A stretch of DNA of 64,000 nt from JAVVRP01 sp036654655 (GTDB lineage: Bacteria; Bacillota; Clostridia; Christensenellales; UBA1242): assembly GCA_036654655.1 (NCBI GenBank), contig JAVVRP010000001.1:1-64000 (forward strand), given 5' to 3'. Each line of letters starts with the position of its first letter. Position 1 is the stretch's first letter. Both the position numbers and the translations under genes were made by a program. Below, one piece after another: positions 42,535-50,485 of the stretch. The notes below the pieces were generated by a model. It was not told the DNA's origin and made no database searches. It worked only from the letters and a program-made list of their open reading frames with translations.

Positions 42535-44715
42535 ATGCAATTATTAATTACGGCAAATCAAATAAACGAACAACTCGAAAAAATTTTTGAATTTAGTGCT
42601 TCATTATTTCAAGATGATGCAGAGTTTATATCTTCAAAAATTTCTGACGAGAAACTAAAACAAATGGTTTTAAACACAAAAGATTTAAACATAAGAAAAC
42701 AAGGAATAGACGATTTGTGCGGGCTTGTATTCCAACTTAAAAATCCACTTTTTGCACTTGCTAATATGACAAAAATGATGCTAATAAGCAAAAACTTTGA
42801 TGCTATTTTTAATTTTGTTTGCAGATTGTTTGTTAGCCATATTGGGCAAACAAATTATCTTAGCCAAACACCAAACATAACAATAATAGAACGATATTTT
42901 GATCGTTTTGTTGAGATAATTAAAAATTGCGACATAAGCCCAGAAATGTTTATGCCATTAATTTTAGATATTTTTCGCAGTGATAAGGTGGGCGGGATTG
43001 TTGCATGGCGCAGACCATCCATTGAATTTCTGCAATCTTTTTGGGACAAAAATCAACAATGGACAATTGACTATTTATCCAAAAATAATGAACTGAAATA
43101 CCAACTATTACTTGCAATCACAGAGTTTAACACATTAAAAGGTATTAATTTGCTTGTTCAAGATTTTTTAAATGGTGGTGATCAAGAAAATATTTTACAT
43201 GTGCTTAAAAATTATAAACGTGAAACATTAATGGTAATTGATAAAGAACTTATGACTGCGGATGACCAAACAAGATTAAAATTAATTGAACTTATGTGTT
43301 TGTTTGACACAGATACAGAAGTTTTAACCCGTTTGCAAGAAATTTATTTAAAAGAAGTTTCCGAAGATATAAAAAGTTTGATTGCATCAAAAGTGGGAGT
43401 TACAAAAGTTTTACCTTTTAAAACAGAAAAACAGTTTCAATACATTGCAAAACGAAAAGTTAAAGAGCCACAAGAGCGTTCGTTAGGCATTGCATTTCAA
43501 AACTTGCCTTTGTTTTTTGAAAGCGGAATAGAAGCCACCAGTGTTGACAAAACAATGCTTATAACTTTGTTTAAAGATGAAAAACAACTTGTAAATTTGA
43601 GTAAATTAAAAATATTAAATACAATTTTTAATGTTGAGTCATTTTCTAACTTTGCATTTAAGTTATTTGATACATTAACAAAAAAAGATGATATTAAGGA
43701 AGCAAAATGGTGCCTTAGGTTGGCGTCTGTGGCATGCGGTGGCAAACATATGCAAACAATTTTGGACTTTGCAATTTTACTCTTTCAATGCAATCGTGCA
43801 AAAGAAGGTAAATATCTTTTACTTTGTTTAACACATTGTGCAAGAGACGAAGTTTTGGACATATTTAGGCGGTTGTCAGATATTAAAATGCAGGAGTTTT
43901 TAAACAACAAAAAAAGTTTTGTAGAATTGTTCTCGCAGTCTGCCAGCATAAGCCGTGACCTTGTTTTTGATAAGATTGCTAGTGAAAATTTTGACGACAA
44001 AATAATTAAAGAAGAAACAGAAAGGCTGTATTGGACTTTTATTGGTGGCAGAATGTATTTGCCCGAAGAATTTAATCAAATATTTTTAGCAAAAAGATTG
44101 TTTAATTATTTAGGACAAAAACTTGTTTTTGGCGAATATATTTTTGGAAGATTACATTCTGCATTTATATTAGAAGGAAAAGAAAAAAAATATTTATACG
44201 GAAATGCAATTATAAACGAGAATCTTCAAATTTCAATAATTCACACACTAGATTTAAGTTTTAGACAAGAATTTTTAAAAGATGTTATTGCAAAACCACT
44301 TTTTGAGCAATTTCCAGAAAGCAGGTTTAATGTTAATGATTTTTCACGATCTTCAATTTCTGTTGCAAGATTTGATGGCATGTTTGTTAATTTGCCTGAA
44401 TTTACAAAAAAAATGATTTCATATGGTTTTGAAATTAACAAAAGGGACGACCAAGCAGAATTTGAAAGTTTTGTTCACGATTTTAAGGGTGGAAATTTAA
44501 TTGCAGAACTTTCTTTAAAGCACAGTGCAACAATAAACACAAAAACTGCAACACTGGGCGCTGTGTATTTTGTTCGTGAATGTGACGTTTTGAACGATAA
44601 TGGTGAATTTATAATATTAAAAACAAACGCAATTAGTGTTGGGGCATTGCCATACAGATACTTTGATTTTGTACTTTCAGCAATTTATAACGCATGTATT
44701 GCGGGTATAAATTAA
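42535..44715 (+). CDS. Large helical protein with DUF4132-like C-terminus
   Basis: The 726-residue protein has a long helical N-terminal part (residues 1-480) that looks like HEAT or armadillo-type repeats and a C-terminal region (about 490-726) that recalls DUF4132: RLYWTFIGGRMYLPEEFNQI, LVFGEYIFGRL, SIIHTLDLSFRQEFLKDV, then KPLFEQFPESRF. DUF4132 proteins are uncharacterised and often accompany WGR or MolR-like domains. The match is from pattern memory. GGAG precedes the ATG. The next gene, rsmE, starts 15 bases later, so it leads an rsmE-mtaB transcript. Confidence 0.55.
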   Translation: MQLLITANQINEQLEKIFEFSASLFQDDAEFISSKISDEKLKQMVLNTKDLNIRKQGIDDLCGLVFQLKNPLFALANMTKMMLISKNFDAIFNFVCRLFVSHIGQTNYLSQTPNITIIERYFDRFVEIIKNCDISPEMFMPLILDIFRSDKVGGIVAWRRPSIEFLQSFWDKNQQWTIDYLSKNNELKYQLLLAITEFNTLKGINLLVQDFLNGGDQENILHVLKNYKRETLMVIDKELMTADDQTRLKLIELMCLFDTDTEVLTRLQEIYLKEVSEDIKSLIASKVGVTKVLPFKTEKQFQYIAKRKVKEPQERSLGIAFQNLPLFFESGIEATSVDKTMLITLFKDEKQLVNLSKLKILNTIFNVESFSNFAFKLFDTLTKKDDIKEAKWCLRLASVACGGKHMQTILDFAILLFQCNRAKEGKYLLLCLTHCARDEVLDIFRRLSDIKMQEFLNNKKSFVELFSQSASISRDLVFDKIASENFDDKIIKEETERLYWTFIGGRMYLPEEFNQIFLAKRLFNYLGQKLVFGEYIFGRLHSAFILEGKEKKYLYGNAIINENLQISIIHTLDLSFRQEFLKDVIAKPLFEQFPESRFNVNDFSRSSISVARFDGMFVNLPEFTKKMISYGFEINKRDDQAEFESFVHDFKGGNLIAELSLKHSATINTKTATLGAVYFVRECDVLNDNGEFIILKTNAISVGALPYRYFDFVLSAIYNACIAGIN

Positions 44716-44730
44716 AAACATAGGTGAATA

Positions 44731-45450
44731 ATGAAAAGAGTATTTATAGAAACTCCAATAATTACAGAATATATAGACGTTTATGGTGATGAATTTTTAC
44801 ATTTATGCGTTGTTTTGCGTTCAGAAGTTGGGGAAAATGTTGTTGCAATTTGTGATGACCAATTTGATTATAATTGCACCATTTTTAAAATAAACAAAAA
44901 AAGTGTGGTGCTTAAAGTAATTAATAAAATTAAAAACTTGGCAAATCCAACAAAACGGATAACACTTTTTCAAGGCATGCCAAAATTTGACAAACTTGAA
45001 CTTATTTTGCAAAAAGCAACTGAACTGGGTGTTTTTTCTCTTTGCCCTTTTACAAACGATTTTTGCATTGTAAAACCAACAAATTTTAAGGAAGAAAGGT
45101 TTAAAAAACTTGTTGTTTCGGCATGTAAACAATGTGGCAGAAGTAAATTACCAACAATTTTGCAACCAGTTAAATTTGAAAATATGATAAATATACTTTC
45201 CAGTTATGACATAGTTGTTTTTTATTGCGAAACAGCAAAAAAAACAAACATGCAAGATGTTATTAATATGCTAAAACCTGCAAACAACATTGCAATTGTT
45301 ATTGGCAGTGAAGGCGGTTTTTCCGATGCAGAGCGTAAACAATTGGAGTTGCCAAACGTGATTGAAATTGGGCTTGGAAAAAGAATTTTGCGAACAGAAA
45401 CAGCATCAATAGCGGGGATTGCGTTAATTTCACAAATGTTGGAAATTTAA
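44731..45450 (+). CDS. rsmE: 16S rRNA (uracil1498-N3)-methyltransferase RsmE
   Basis: RsmE methylates U1498 of 16S rRNA using SAM through a knotted SPOUT fold. The PUA-like N-terminal domain (residues 1-70: DEFLHLCVVLRSEVGE), the central segment KATELGVFSLCPF, and the SPOUT motifs AIVIGSEGGFSDAE and LGKRILRTETA (about residues 188-225) are diagnostic. The 239 residues match the family. It is paired with mtaB, 9 bases downstream, a typical clostridial order. Confidence 0.94.
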   Translation: MKRVFIETPIITEYIDVYGDEFLHLCVVLRSEVGENVVAICDDQFDYNCTIFKINKKSVVLKVINKIKNLANPTKRITLFQGMPKFDKLELILQKATELGVFSLCPFTNDFCIVKPTNFKEERFKKLVVSACKQCGRSKLPTILQPVKFENMINILSSYDIVVFYCETAKKTNMQDVINMLKPANNIAIVIGSEGGFSDAERKQLELPNVIEIGLGKRILRTETASIAGIALISQMLEI

Positions 45451-45459
45451 AGGAGAATC

Positions 45460-46731
45460 ATGAACTTGAAAGTATGTTTTTTAACTTTGGGTTGCAAAGT
45501 TAATCAATGCGAGGCAGATTCTCTTGCAACAATTTTTGAGCAAAAAGGATATCAAATTTTAAATAAATTAGAGCCAGCCGATGCATACGTTTTGTCAACC
45601 TGTGCGGTTACAAATTTGGCTGAACGTAAGTCAAGGCAAATGATTGCAAAAATTAAAAAAATAGCACCAAACTCAATAATATATGTTTGCGGTTGTGCAA
45701 GCCAAAAACAACCAAACCAGTTTAAAAATCTTGCAAATGTTATTGTTGGTGCAAGCAATAAAATTTTAATTTTTGAGCAAGTTGAAAAACAAATAAACAA
45801 TAATTTAAACAGCAAAATCAACCCAATTCAAGTTTATGAAAATTTGCCTTTCCCAAGGCAAAACACATTACGCCCGCATTTAAAAATTCAAGATGGTTGC
45901 AACAACTTTTGCTCTTATTGCATTATCCCATATTTGCGGGGGCAAAGCAGGTCTAGGGATTTTGAAGATTGTATTAACGAGGCAACACAGATGGCAAAAT
46001 TAGGCGCAAAAGAAATTGTTATAACAGGAATTGATGTTTCTGATTTTAAAAATAAAAATAAATTTGCTTTGGGAAAATTAATTGCACAATTAGATAATTT
46101 GAACGTAAGAATAAGGTTAAGTTCACTTGAAGTTGGAGTTGTTACATCCGAATTTATTGAGCAAACAAAAAACTGTAAAAATTTTTGTCCGCATTTTCAT
46201 TTATCTTTGCAAAGTGGTTGTGATAGCGTTTTAAAAAAAATGAACAGAAAATACACAACACAGCAGTATTATAACGCAGTTCAAAAACTAAGACAATCAT
46301 ACACAAATGCATCAATTACAACTGATGTTATTGTTGGTTTCCCAACCGAAACAGATGGTGATTTTGAACAAACTTTAAGTTTTTGCAAGAAAGTTGGTTT
46401 TGCAAAAATGCACATCTTTCCATATTCAAAACGTGATGGCACTGTTGCTAGCAAATGGGGGACACTGGATGGCAAAGTTGTTAAACAACGGATCAAAAAT
46501 CTTGCAAAATTGGACAAAAAAATGGCTTTAAAATTTGCAAAATCAAGCATCGGGCAAGTTCATGAAGTTTTGATTGAAAAATCAATTAAAGGCGTTGCAC
46601 AAGGATATACAAAAAATTATTTATATGTTCAAGTTAATGCAGAATTAAAACATGACGATATTGCACAAATAAAAATTGTTAAAGTTCAAGATGAAAAAAC
46701 GCCACAAATTTTTGCAGAATTGTTAAAATAA
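45460..46731 (+). CDS. mtaB: tRNA t6A37 methylthiotransferase MtaB
   Basis: MtaB inserts a methylthio group in t6A37 to form ms2t6A in tRNAs that read ANN codons. The N-terminal UPF0004 domain has three cluster Cys residues (GCKVNQCEAD, CAVTNLAERKSRQ, VCGCASQ), the radical-SAM motif is CNNFCSYCIIP (about residue 147), and the TRAM-like domain ends the 423-residue chain. SLQSGCDSVLKKMNRKY is typical. GGAG precedes the ATG. Confidence 0.95.
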   Translation: MNLKVCFLTLGCKVNQCEADSLATIFEQKGYQILNKLEPADAYVLSTCAVTNLAERKSRQMIAKIKKIAPNSIIYVCGCASQKQPNQFKNLANVIVGASNKILIFEQVEKQINNNLNSKINPIQVYENLPFPRQNTLRPHLKIQDGCNNFCSYCIIPYLRGQSRSRDFEDCINEATQMAKLGAKEIVITGIDVSDFKNKNKFALGKLIAQLDNLNVRIRLSSLEVGVVTSEFIEQTKNCKNFCPHFHLSLQSGCDSVLKKMNRKYTTQQYYNAVQKLRQSYTNASITTDVIVGFPTETDGDFEQTLSFCKKVGFAKMHIFPYSKRDGTVASKWGTLDGKVVKQRIKNLAKLDKKMALKFAKSSIGQVHEVLIEKSIKGVAQGYTKNYLYVQVNAELKHDDIAQIKIVKVQDEKTPQIFAELLK

Positions 46732-46745
46732 AAAACATATTTTTA

Positions 46746-46774
46746 TTGACAAAACATTTATAAAAGCATATAAT
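46746..46774 (+). promoter_or_regulatory. rpsU promoter, full consensus
   Basis: TTGACA (46746-46751), exactly 17 bases, TATAAT (46769-46774): 12 of 12 hexamer matches. Confidence 0.92.
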
Positions 46775-46807
46775 ATACAAGAATATAAGTAAGGGGAGGT
46801 GATTTTA

Positions 46808-47002
46808 ATGACAGCAATCAAAGTTGGCGAAAACGAAAGTTTGGAAAGCGCGCTTAAACGCTTTAAACGTAAATGCCAAAAAGACGGAATCATTGGTGAC
46901 CTCCGCAAAAAAGAAGCATACGACAAGCCAAGTGTTGCTCGCAAGAAAAAAGAATTGCAGGCACGCAAACGTGCACGTAAACGTGGTTTATTTTCAATTT
47001 AA
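46808..47002 (+). CDS. rpsU: 30S ribosomal protein S21
   Basis: S21 is a small basic protein at the 30S platform near the anti-Shine-Dalgarno end of 16S rRNA. The 64 residues show ALKRFKRKCQKDGIIGDLRK and the basic tail RKKKELQARKRARKR. The ATG at 46808 follows GGGGAGGTG by seven bases; a GTG three codons upstream lies on the ribosome binding site and is rejected. It has a perfect sigma-A promoter and its own terminator, and follows mtaB as in other Clostridia. Confidence 0.97.
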   Translation: MTAIKVGENESLESALKRFKRKCQKDGIIGDLRKKEAYDKPSVARKKKELQARKRARKRGLFSI

Positions 47003-47006
47003 AAAT

Positions 47007-47034
47007 TCGGGTGCAAATGCACTCGTTTTTTATT
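47007..47034 (+). terminator. rpsU terminator
   Basis: CGGGTGCA pairs with TGCACTCG (one G-U) around a two-base loop, followed by TTTTTTATTT. Confidence 0.85.
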
Positions 47035-47053
47035 TAAAAATTTGAATAATTGT

Positions 47054-47083
47054 TTGCAAACAAATTGTGTTATATTGTATAAT
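47054..47083 (+). promoter_or_regulatory. trxB promoter
   Basis: TTGCAA (47054-47059), 18 bases, TATAAT (47078-47083). The -35 is the centre of the palindrome TTGTTTGCAAACAA. Confidence 0.6.
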
Positions 47084-47101
47084 AATTTTATGGAGAAAGC
47101 A

Positions 47102-48031
47102 ATGTTTGATATTGTTATAGTTGGCGGAGGGCCTGCTGGTTTAACATCTGCAATTTATGCCAGGCGAGCGGGCAAAAGTGTGGCCTTAATAGAACACTCA
47201 GTGCCGGGTGGGCAGGTTGGATTAACTCATGTTATAGAAAATTATCCGGGTTTTGAAAAAATTGACGGCGCAGAACTTGCAACAAAAATGTTTGAACAGG
47301 CATCTAACTTAGGCACCGAAATTTTTTTTGATGAAGTTTTGGGTTATAATTTAACGTCAAAAATCAAGGTTATTAAAACTCATAATAATGTGTTTGAGTG
47401 TAAAGCATTAATTATATGTACAGGTGCGTCCGCCAAAGAACTTAATTTAAAAAATGAAAAACTGTTTTTGGGCAGGGGGGTAAGTTATTGCGCAACGTGC
47501 GATGGCAATTTTTTTAAAGATAAAATCGTTGCAGTTGTAGGTGGCGGAAACACTTCTTTTGAAGATTGTTTATATCTTGCCAATATTGCAAAAAAAGTTT
47601 ATTTAATTCATCGTAGAGATGAGTTCAGGGGTGATAAGCACACTTTGGAAAAAATAAAATCTCAGTGTCTTGGAGATAACCCTAAAATTGAACTTGTACT
47701 TTCAAGTGTAATTAGTCAAATTAACGGTACAAATAAACTGGAAAGCATTGTTGTGGAAAACAAGCAAACAAACACAAAAAGCACTATAAATGTAGATGGC
47801 CTTTTTGTTGCAATTGGAAGATCCCCAGACACTGGTTTAATTAAAGGCATTGTTAATCTTACAGAAAATGGATTTATTATAACAGACGTTAAAAAACGCA
47901 CTAATATTCAAGGTGTTTTTGCTGGCGGGGACGTTTGTGACAATCCGTTAAGGCAAATTGTTACTGCATGTGCGGATGGTGCAATTTGCGCAACTTCTGC
48001 ACACGAATATATTTCACAAAACTTTAACTAA
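47102..48031 (+). CDS. trxB: Thioredoxin reductase
   Basis: The flavoenzyme transfers electrons from NADPH to thioredoxin. IVGGGPAGLTSAIYARRAG (FAD dinucleotide fold, residues about 5-23), CATCDG (redox-active CxxC, about residue 133), VVGGGNTSFEDCLYLA (NADPH fold) and GVFAGGDVCDNPLRQI (C-terminal FAD motif) are all present in 309 residues. I chose the ATG at 47102, which follows GGAG by six bases; an upstream in-frame opening from 47042 covers the promoter. Confidence 0.95.
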   Translation: MFDIVIVGGGPAGLTSAIYARRAGKSVALIEHSVPGGQVGLTHVIENYPGFEKIDGAELATKMFEQASNLGTEIFFDEVLGYNLTSKIKVIKTHNNVFECKALIICTGASAKELNLKNEKLFLGRGVSYCATCDGNFFKDKIVAVVGGGNTSFEDCLYLANIAKKVYLIHRRDEFRGDKHTLEKIKSQCLGDNPKIELVLSSVISQINGTNKLESIVVENKQTNTKSTINVDGLFVAIGRSPDTGLIKGIVNLTENGFIITDVKKRTNIQGVFAGGDVCDNPLRQIVTACADGAICATSAHEYISQNFN

Positions 48032-48072
48032 AAATTTTTATGTTTCATATAAATTAAAATGGAAACAAAAAA

Positions 48073-48408
48073 ATGAAAGTAAAAATTTGTGATGCAAAAA
48101 AATTTGGAACTGCATTGTCAATTTTACAAGGTCGAACTGGCGCAAACATCATTGTTGTGTGCACAACTTGTGAAACGCAAAAAAATATTGTTACTGGCAT
48201 ACAAAACGCTTTATGCAAACCGATAGTTTTGGAAAAACTGCCCTTAAACAAAGTGGAAAAGGCCATAGAAAACTTTAATGCAAATTTATGTGTTAAAGTT
48301 ATGTTTTGCAAAAATATCTCAAATTTTTTTGAAACAACAATATTTAATGGAAGTGGAAAGCCAATTATTAAGCAACAGCAAATTAATTTGGAATTTTTAT
48401 TGAAATAA
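48073..48408 (+). CDS. Hypothetical protein, 111 aa
   Basis: I do not recognise this small protein. It begins MKVKICDAKKFG, contains a TTCET segment with paired Cys, and is predicted as mixed alpha/beta with no membrane segment. It follows trxB by 42 bases on the same strand without terminator, so it is likely cotranscribed. The ribosome binding site (TGGAA) is weak, which lowers confidence. Confidence 0.5.
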   Translation: MKVKICDAKKFGTALSILQGRTGANIIVVCTTCETQKNIVTGIQNALCKPIVLEKLPLNKVEKAIENFNANLCVKVMFCKNISNFFETTIFNGSGKPIIKQQQINLEFLLK

Positions 48409-48518
48409 AGCATATACTACAAAATAAAACCCAAAAAAAACAATAAATAATTAAAATATAAAAAGTTTGTGCGGGTTGTATAAAAGTACATTATTTGGCA
48501 AATATTTTAGCCAATTGT

Positions 48519-48548
48519 TTGACTATTTTAAATTTGGAGTTGTATACT
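48519..48548 (+). promoter_or_regulatory. Promoter of the beta-helix lipoprotein gene
   Basis: TTGACT (48519-48524), 18 bases, TATACT (48543-48548). A small inverted repeat (TTGGC/GCCAA) lies directly upstream at 48495-48513. Confidence 0.6.
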
Positions 48549-48571
48549 ACTAACAGTTGAAAGGAGACAAC

Positions 48572-50329
48572 ATGAAAAAAATTTTATCTACATTATTACT
48601 CACCTTGCTTTTTATACCTTTTTCGTTTTTATTTTCCGCTTGTGGAGAAAAGGCGGTTGTAGGCATTGAAATTGCTGGGAATATTATATCAACAGGTATA
48701 ATTGCCAAAAACACAGAACTTACTGGGCTTCAAGTACGATTTGCATATGAAGATAGCACAAAAAGCGAATATGTTGAAGTTACTGCTGATATGATAAGCG
48801 GTTACACAAAAACATATGCTGGAAAGCAAACTGTAACAGTTACATATCAAGAAAAAATTAATACATTTGATGTAATTGTTTATGATAAACTTATCACAAC
48901 AAAGGCAGAACTACAAAGTGCTCAAACACAACAAACAGACAATGAGGTTTGGGCAATCAATGGAACAATTGGTTCAACCGAAGATTACATTATAACAAAA
49001 CTAAGCAAAAAAGTTCAAATTTATGGAACAAAAAATGCCACTGTTTATGGAACTTTTTTTGTTGGTTCCGACAATGTAATAATTGATGGAATTAACTTAT
49101 TTGTACGTGGTGGTGGTGGAGATTTTCTTAAAAATGGAATGAATTTGGTTTGCAAAATTGTAACAATTAAAAATTGCAAATTCACATTGCCAAATCCAAC
49201 CGCACTTGCATTAACAGGCGGTGTTGGAAATGGAATTGTTATTTGGCCATATGGAACAGCAAATGCAAACATTCAAATTGTTAAAAACACTTTTATTGGT
49301 TTTAATGCAGTGGTGGCTGAATGGTGTTCATCAGCAATTGTTACAGCCGAAAATCTTGCAATGGATCGCTTTGGCAAAACAGGTGAAAGTTCAGTTACAC
49401 TTGGGCTTACACAACAGCAAGAAGTTGCTTTTGGCTCAGAAAACACATTTAATGGTTGCACAATTAATTATGGAAGACAAAATTGGGCGGTAGGCAGTGA
49501 TTCAATTATAACAATTTTAGGTGAAGAAACAGTTGAAGTATCAGGCACTGTTTTTGACAAAAATTGCAAATTTGTTTCACAAAATGTAATGGCTGGTTTA
49601 AAAGAAAAAAGTGAAGCACTTTTCACAAATTATTATAATAAGGAAAATACATCATCAGATAAAAAATCAAGACAAACAGTTGAAGTAACAGATCAAGAAT
49701 TTTATATTGAAGTAACAAAAAATTTGATAATGAACCAAAATTCGTCAGTTTTAAAAATTAATAATATTATTGTAAATAACAATATTACAGGTTTCAGTAC
49801 TGGAAATAACCGTTTCTTTGACAAAAAACCATATTTTATTAAAGACCAAAAACTTTATATTGCAGTTCCTGTGTTATCTGTTGAAGCAATAAATGGAAAA
49901 GTTATATGCAATTTAGATAATCAAGATTTTACAGTGTATGCATTTCCAGCAGGTGATAATCAATTGCAACTTAGCAACGTTTCAGCCGTAGCACCAGGAG
50001 ATCATACAGGCACAGCAGGAAAAACATTTGCAAATAATGTTTACACAATTAATCATACAAAATCTCACGGAGATGTTTATATTCTATTTACATACAAAGT
50101 TGGAGAAAACACTTCTGTTGCAAGTGGAACACACGTGTTTACAAAAAAAGTTAAACAAAGTGGAACATCTTACGGGATGGATGTAACCGGAACAAATGGA
50201 ACAACATTTTACTATCCAACTGCTTATAACACCGAGATTTACACAGGTATCACTGAAATAAATTACACAGTAAACATTGTTGGATTGGGCACTGTTCATA
50301 TGTTGGTTAAAGTTTCACCAGTTGCGTAA
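48572..50329 (+). CDS. Lipoprotein with Ig-like domain and right-handed beta-helix
   Basis: A lipoprotein signal peptide ends in the lipobox LFSAC (Cys at about residue 23). Residues about 30-100 look like a Big_3-type bacterial Ig-like domain (VRFAYEDSTKSEYVEVT..MISGYTKTYAGKQTVTVTYQ). Residues about 110-300 form a parallel beta-helix of pectate-lyase-type repeats (NVIIDGINLFVRGGGG, TIKNCKFTLPN, IQIVKNTFIGF). It is a surface protein; an enzymatic active site is not evident. The ATG at 48572 follows AAGGAGAC; the longer TTG form is rejected. Confidence 0.8.
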   Translation: MKKILSTLLLTLLFIPFSFLFSACGEKAVVGIEIAGNIISTGIIAKNTELTGLQVRFAYEDSTKSEYVEVTADMISGYTKTYAGKQTVTVTYQEKINTFDVIVYDKLITTKAELQSAQTQQTDNEVWAINGTIGSTEDYIITKLSKKVQIYGTKNATVYGTFFVGSDNVIIDGINLFVRGGGGDFLKNGMNLVCKIVTIKNCKFTLPNPTALALTGGVGNGIVIWPYGTANANIQIVKNTFIGFNAVVAEWCSSAIVTAENLAMDRFGKTGESSVTLGLTQQQEVAFGSENTFNGCTINYGRQNWAVGSDSIITILGEETVEVSGTVFDKNCKFVSQNVMAGLKEKSEALFTNYYNKENTSSDKKSRQTVEVTDQEFYIEVTKNLIMNQNSSVLKINNIIVNNNITGFSTGNNRFFDKKPYFIKDQKLYIAVPVLSVEAINGKVICNLDNQDFTVYAFPAGDNQLQLSNVSAVAPGDHTGTAGKTFANNVYTINHTKSHGDVYILFTYKVGENTSVASGTHVFTKKVKQSGTSYGMDVTGTNGTTFYYPTAYNTEIYTGITEINYTVNIVGLGTVHMLVKVSPVA

Positions 50330-50346
50330 AAATATTAGCAAAAACA

Positions 50347-50378
50347 AAAAATGGTTGCTGTTACAACCATTTTTTTTA
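50347..50378 (+). terminator. Terminator after the beta-helix lipoprotein gene
   Basis: AAAATGGTTG pairs with CAACCATTTT around a six-base loop and is followed by a T run. Confidence 0.9.
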
Positions 50379-50398
50379 ATCTAAAACATATTAGTTCA

Positions 50399-50427
50399 TT
50401 GACAAAAAACATGCTTAGTGGTATTTT
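50399..50427 (+). promoter_or_regulatory. Promoter of the putative zincin gene
   Basis: TTGACA (50399-50404), 17 bases, TATTTT (50422-50427). Confidence 0.65.
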
Positions 50428-50485
50428 AATTAAAATATTTTGTATTTAAAAATAAAATATTAAAGAAACAAAAGGTAAAAAAAAT

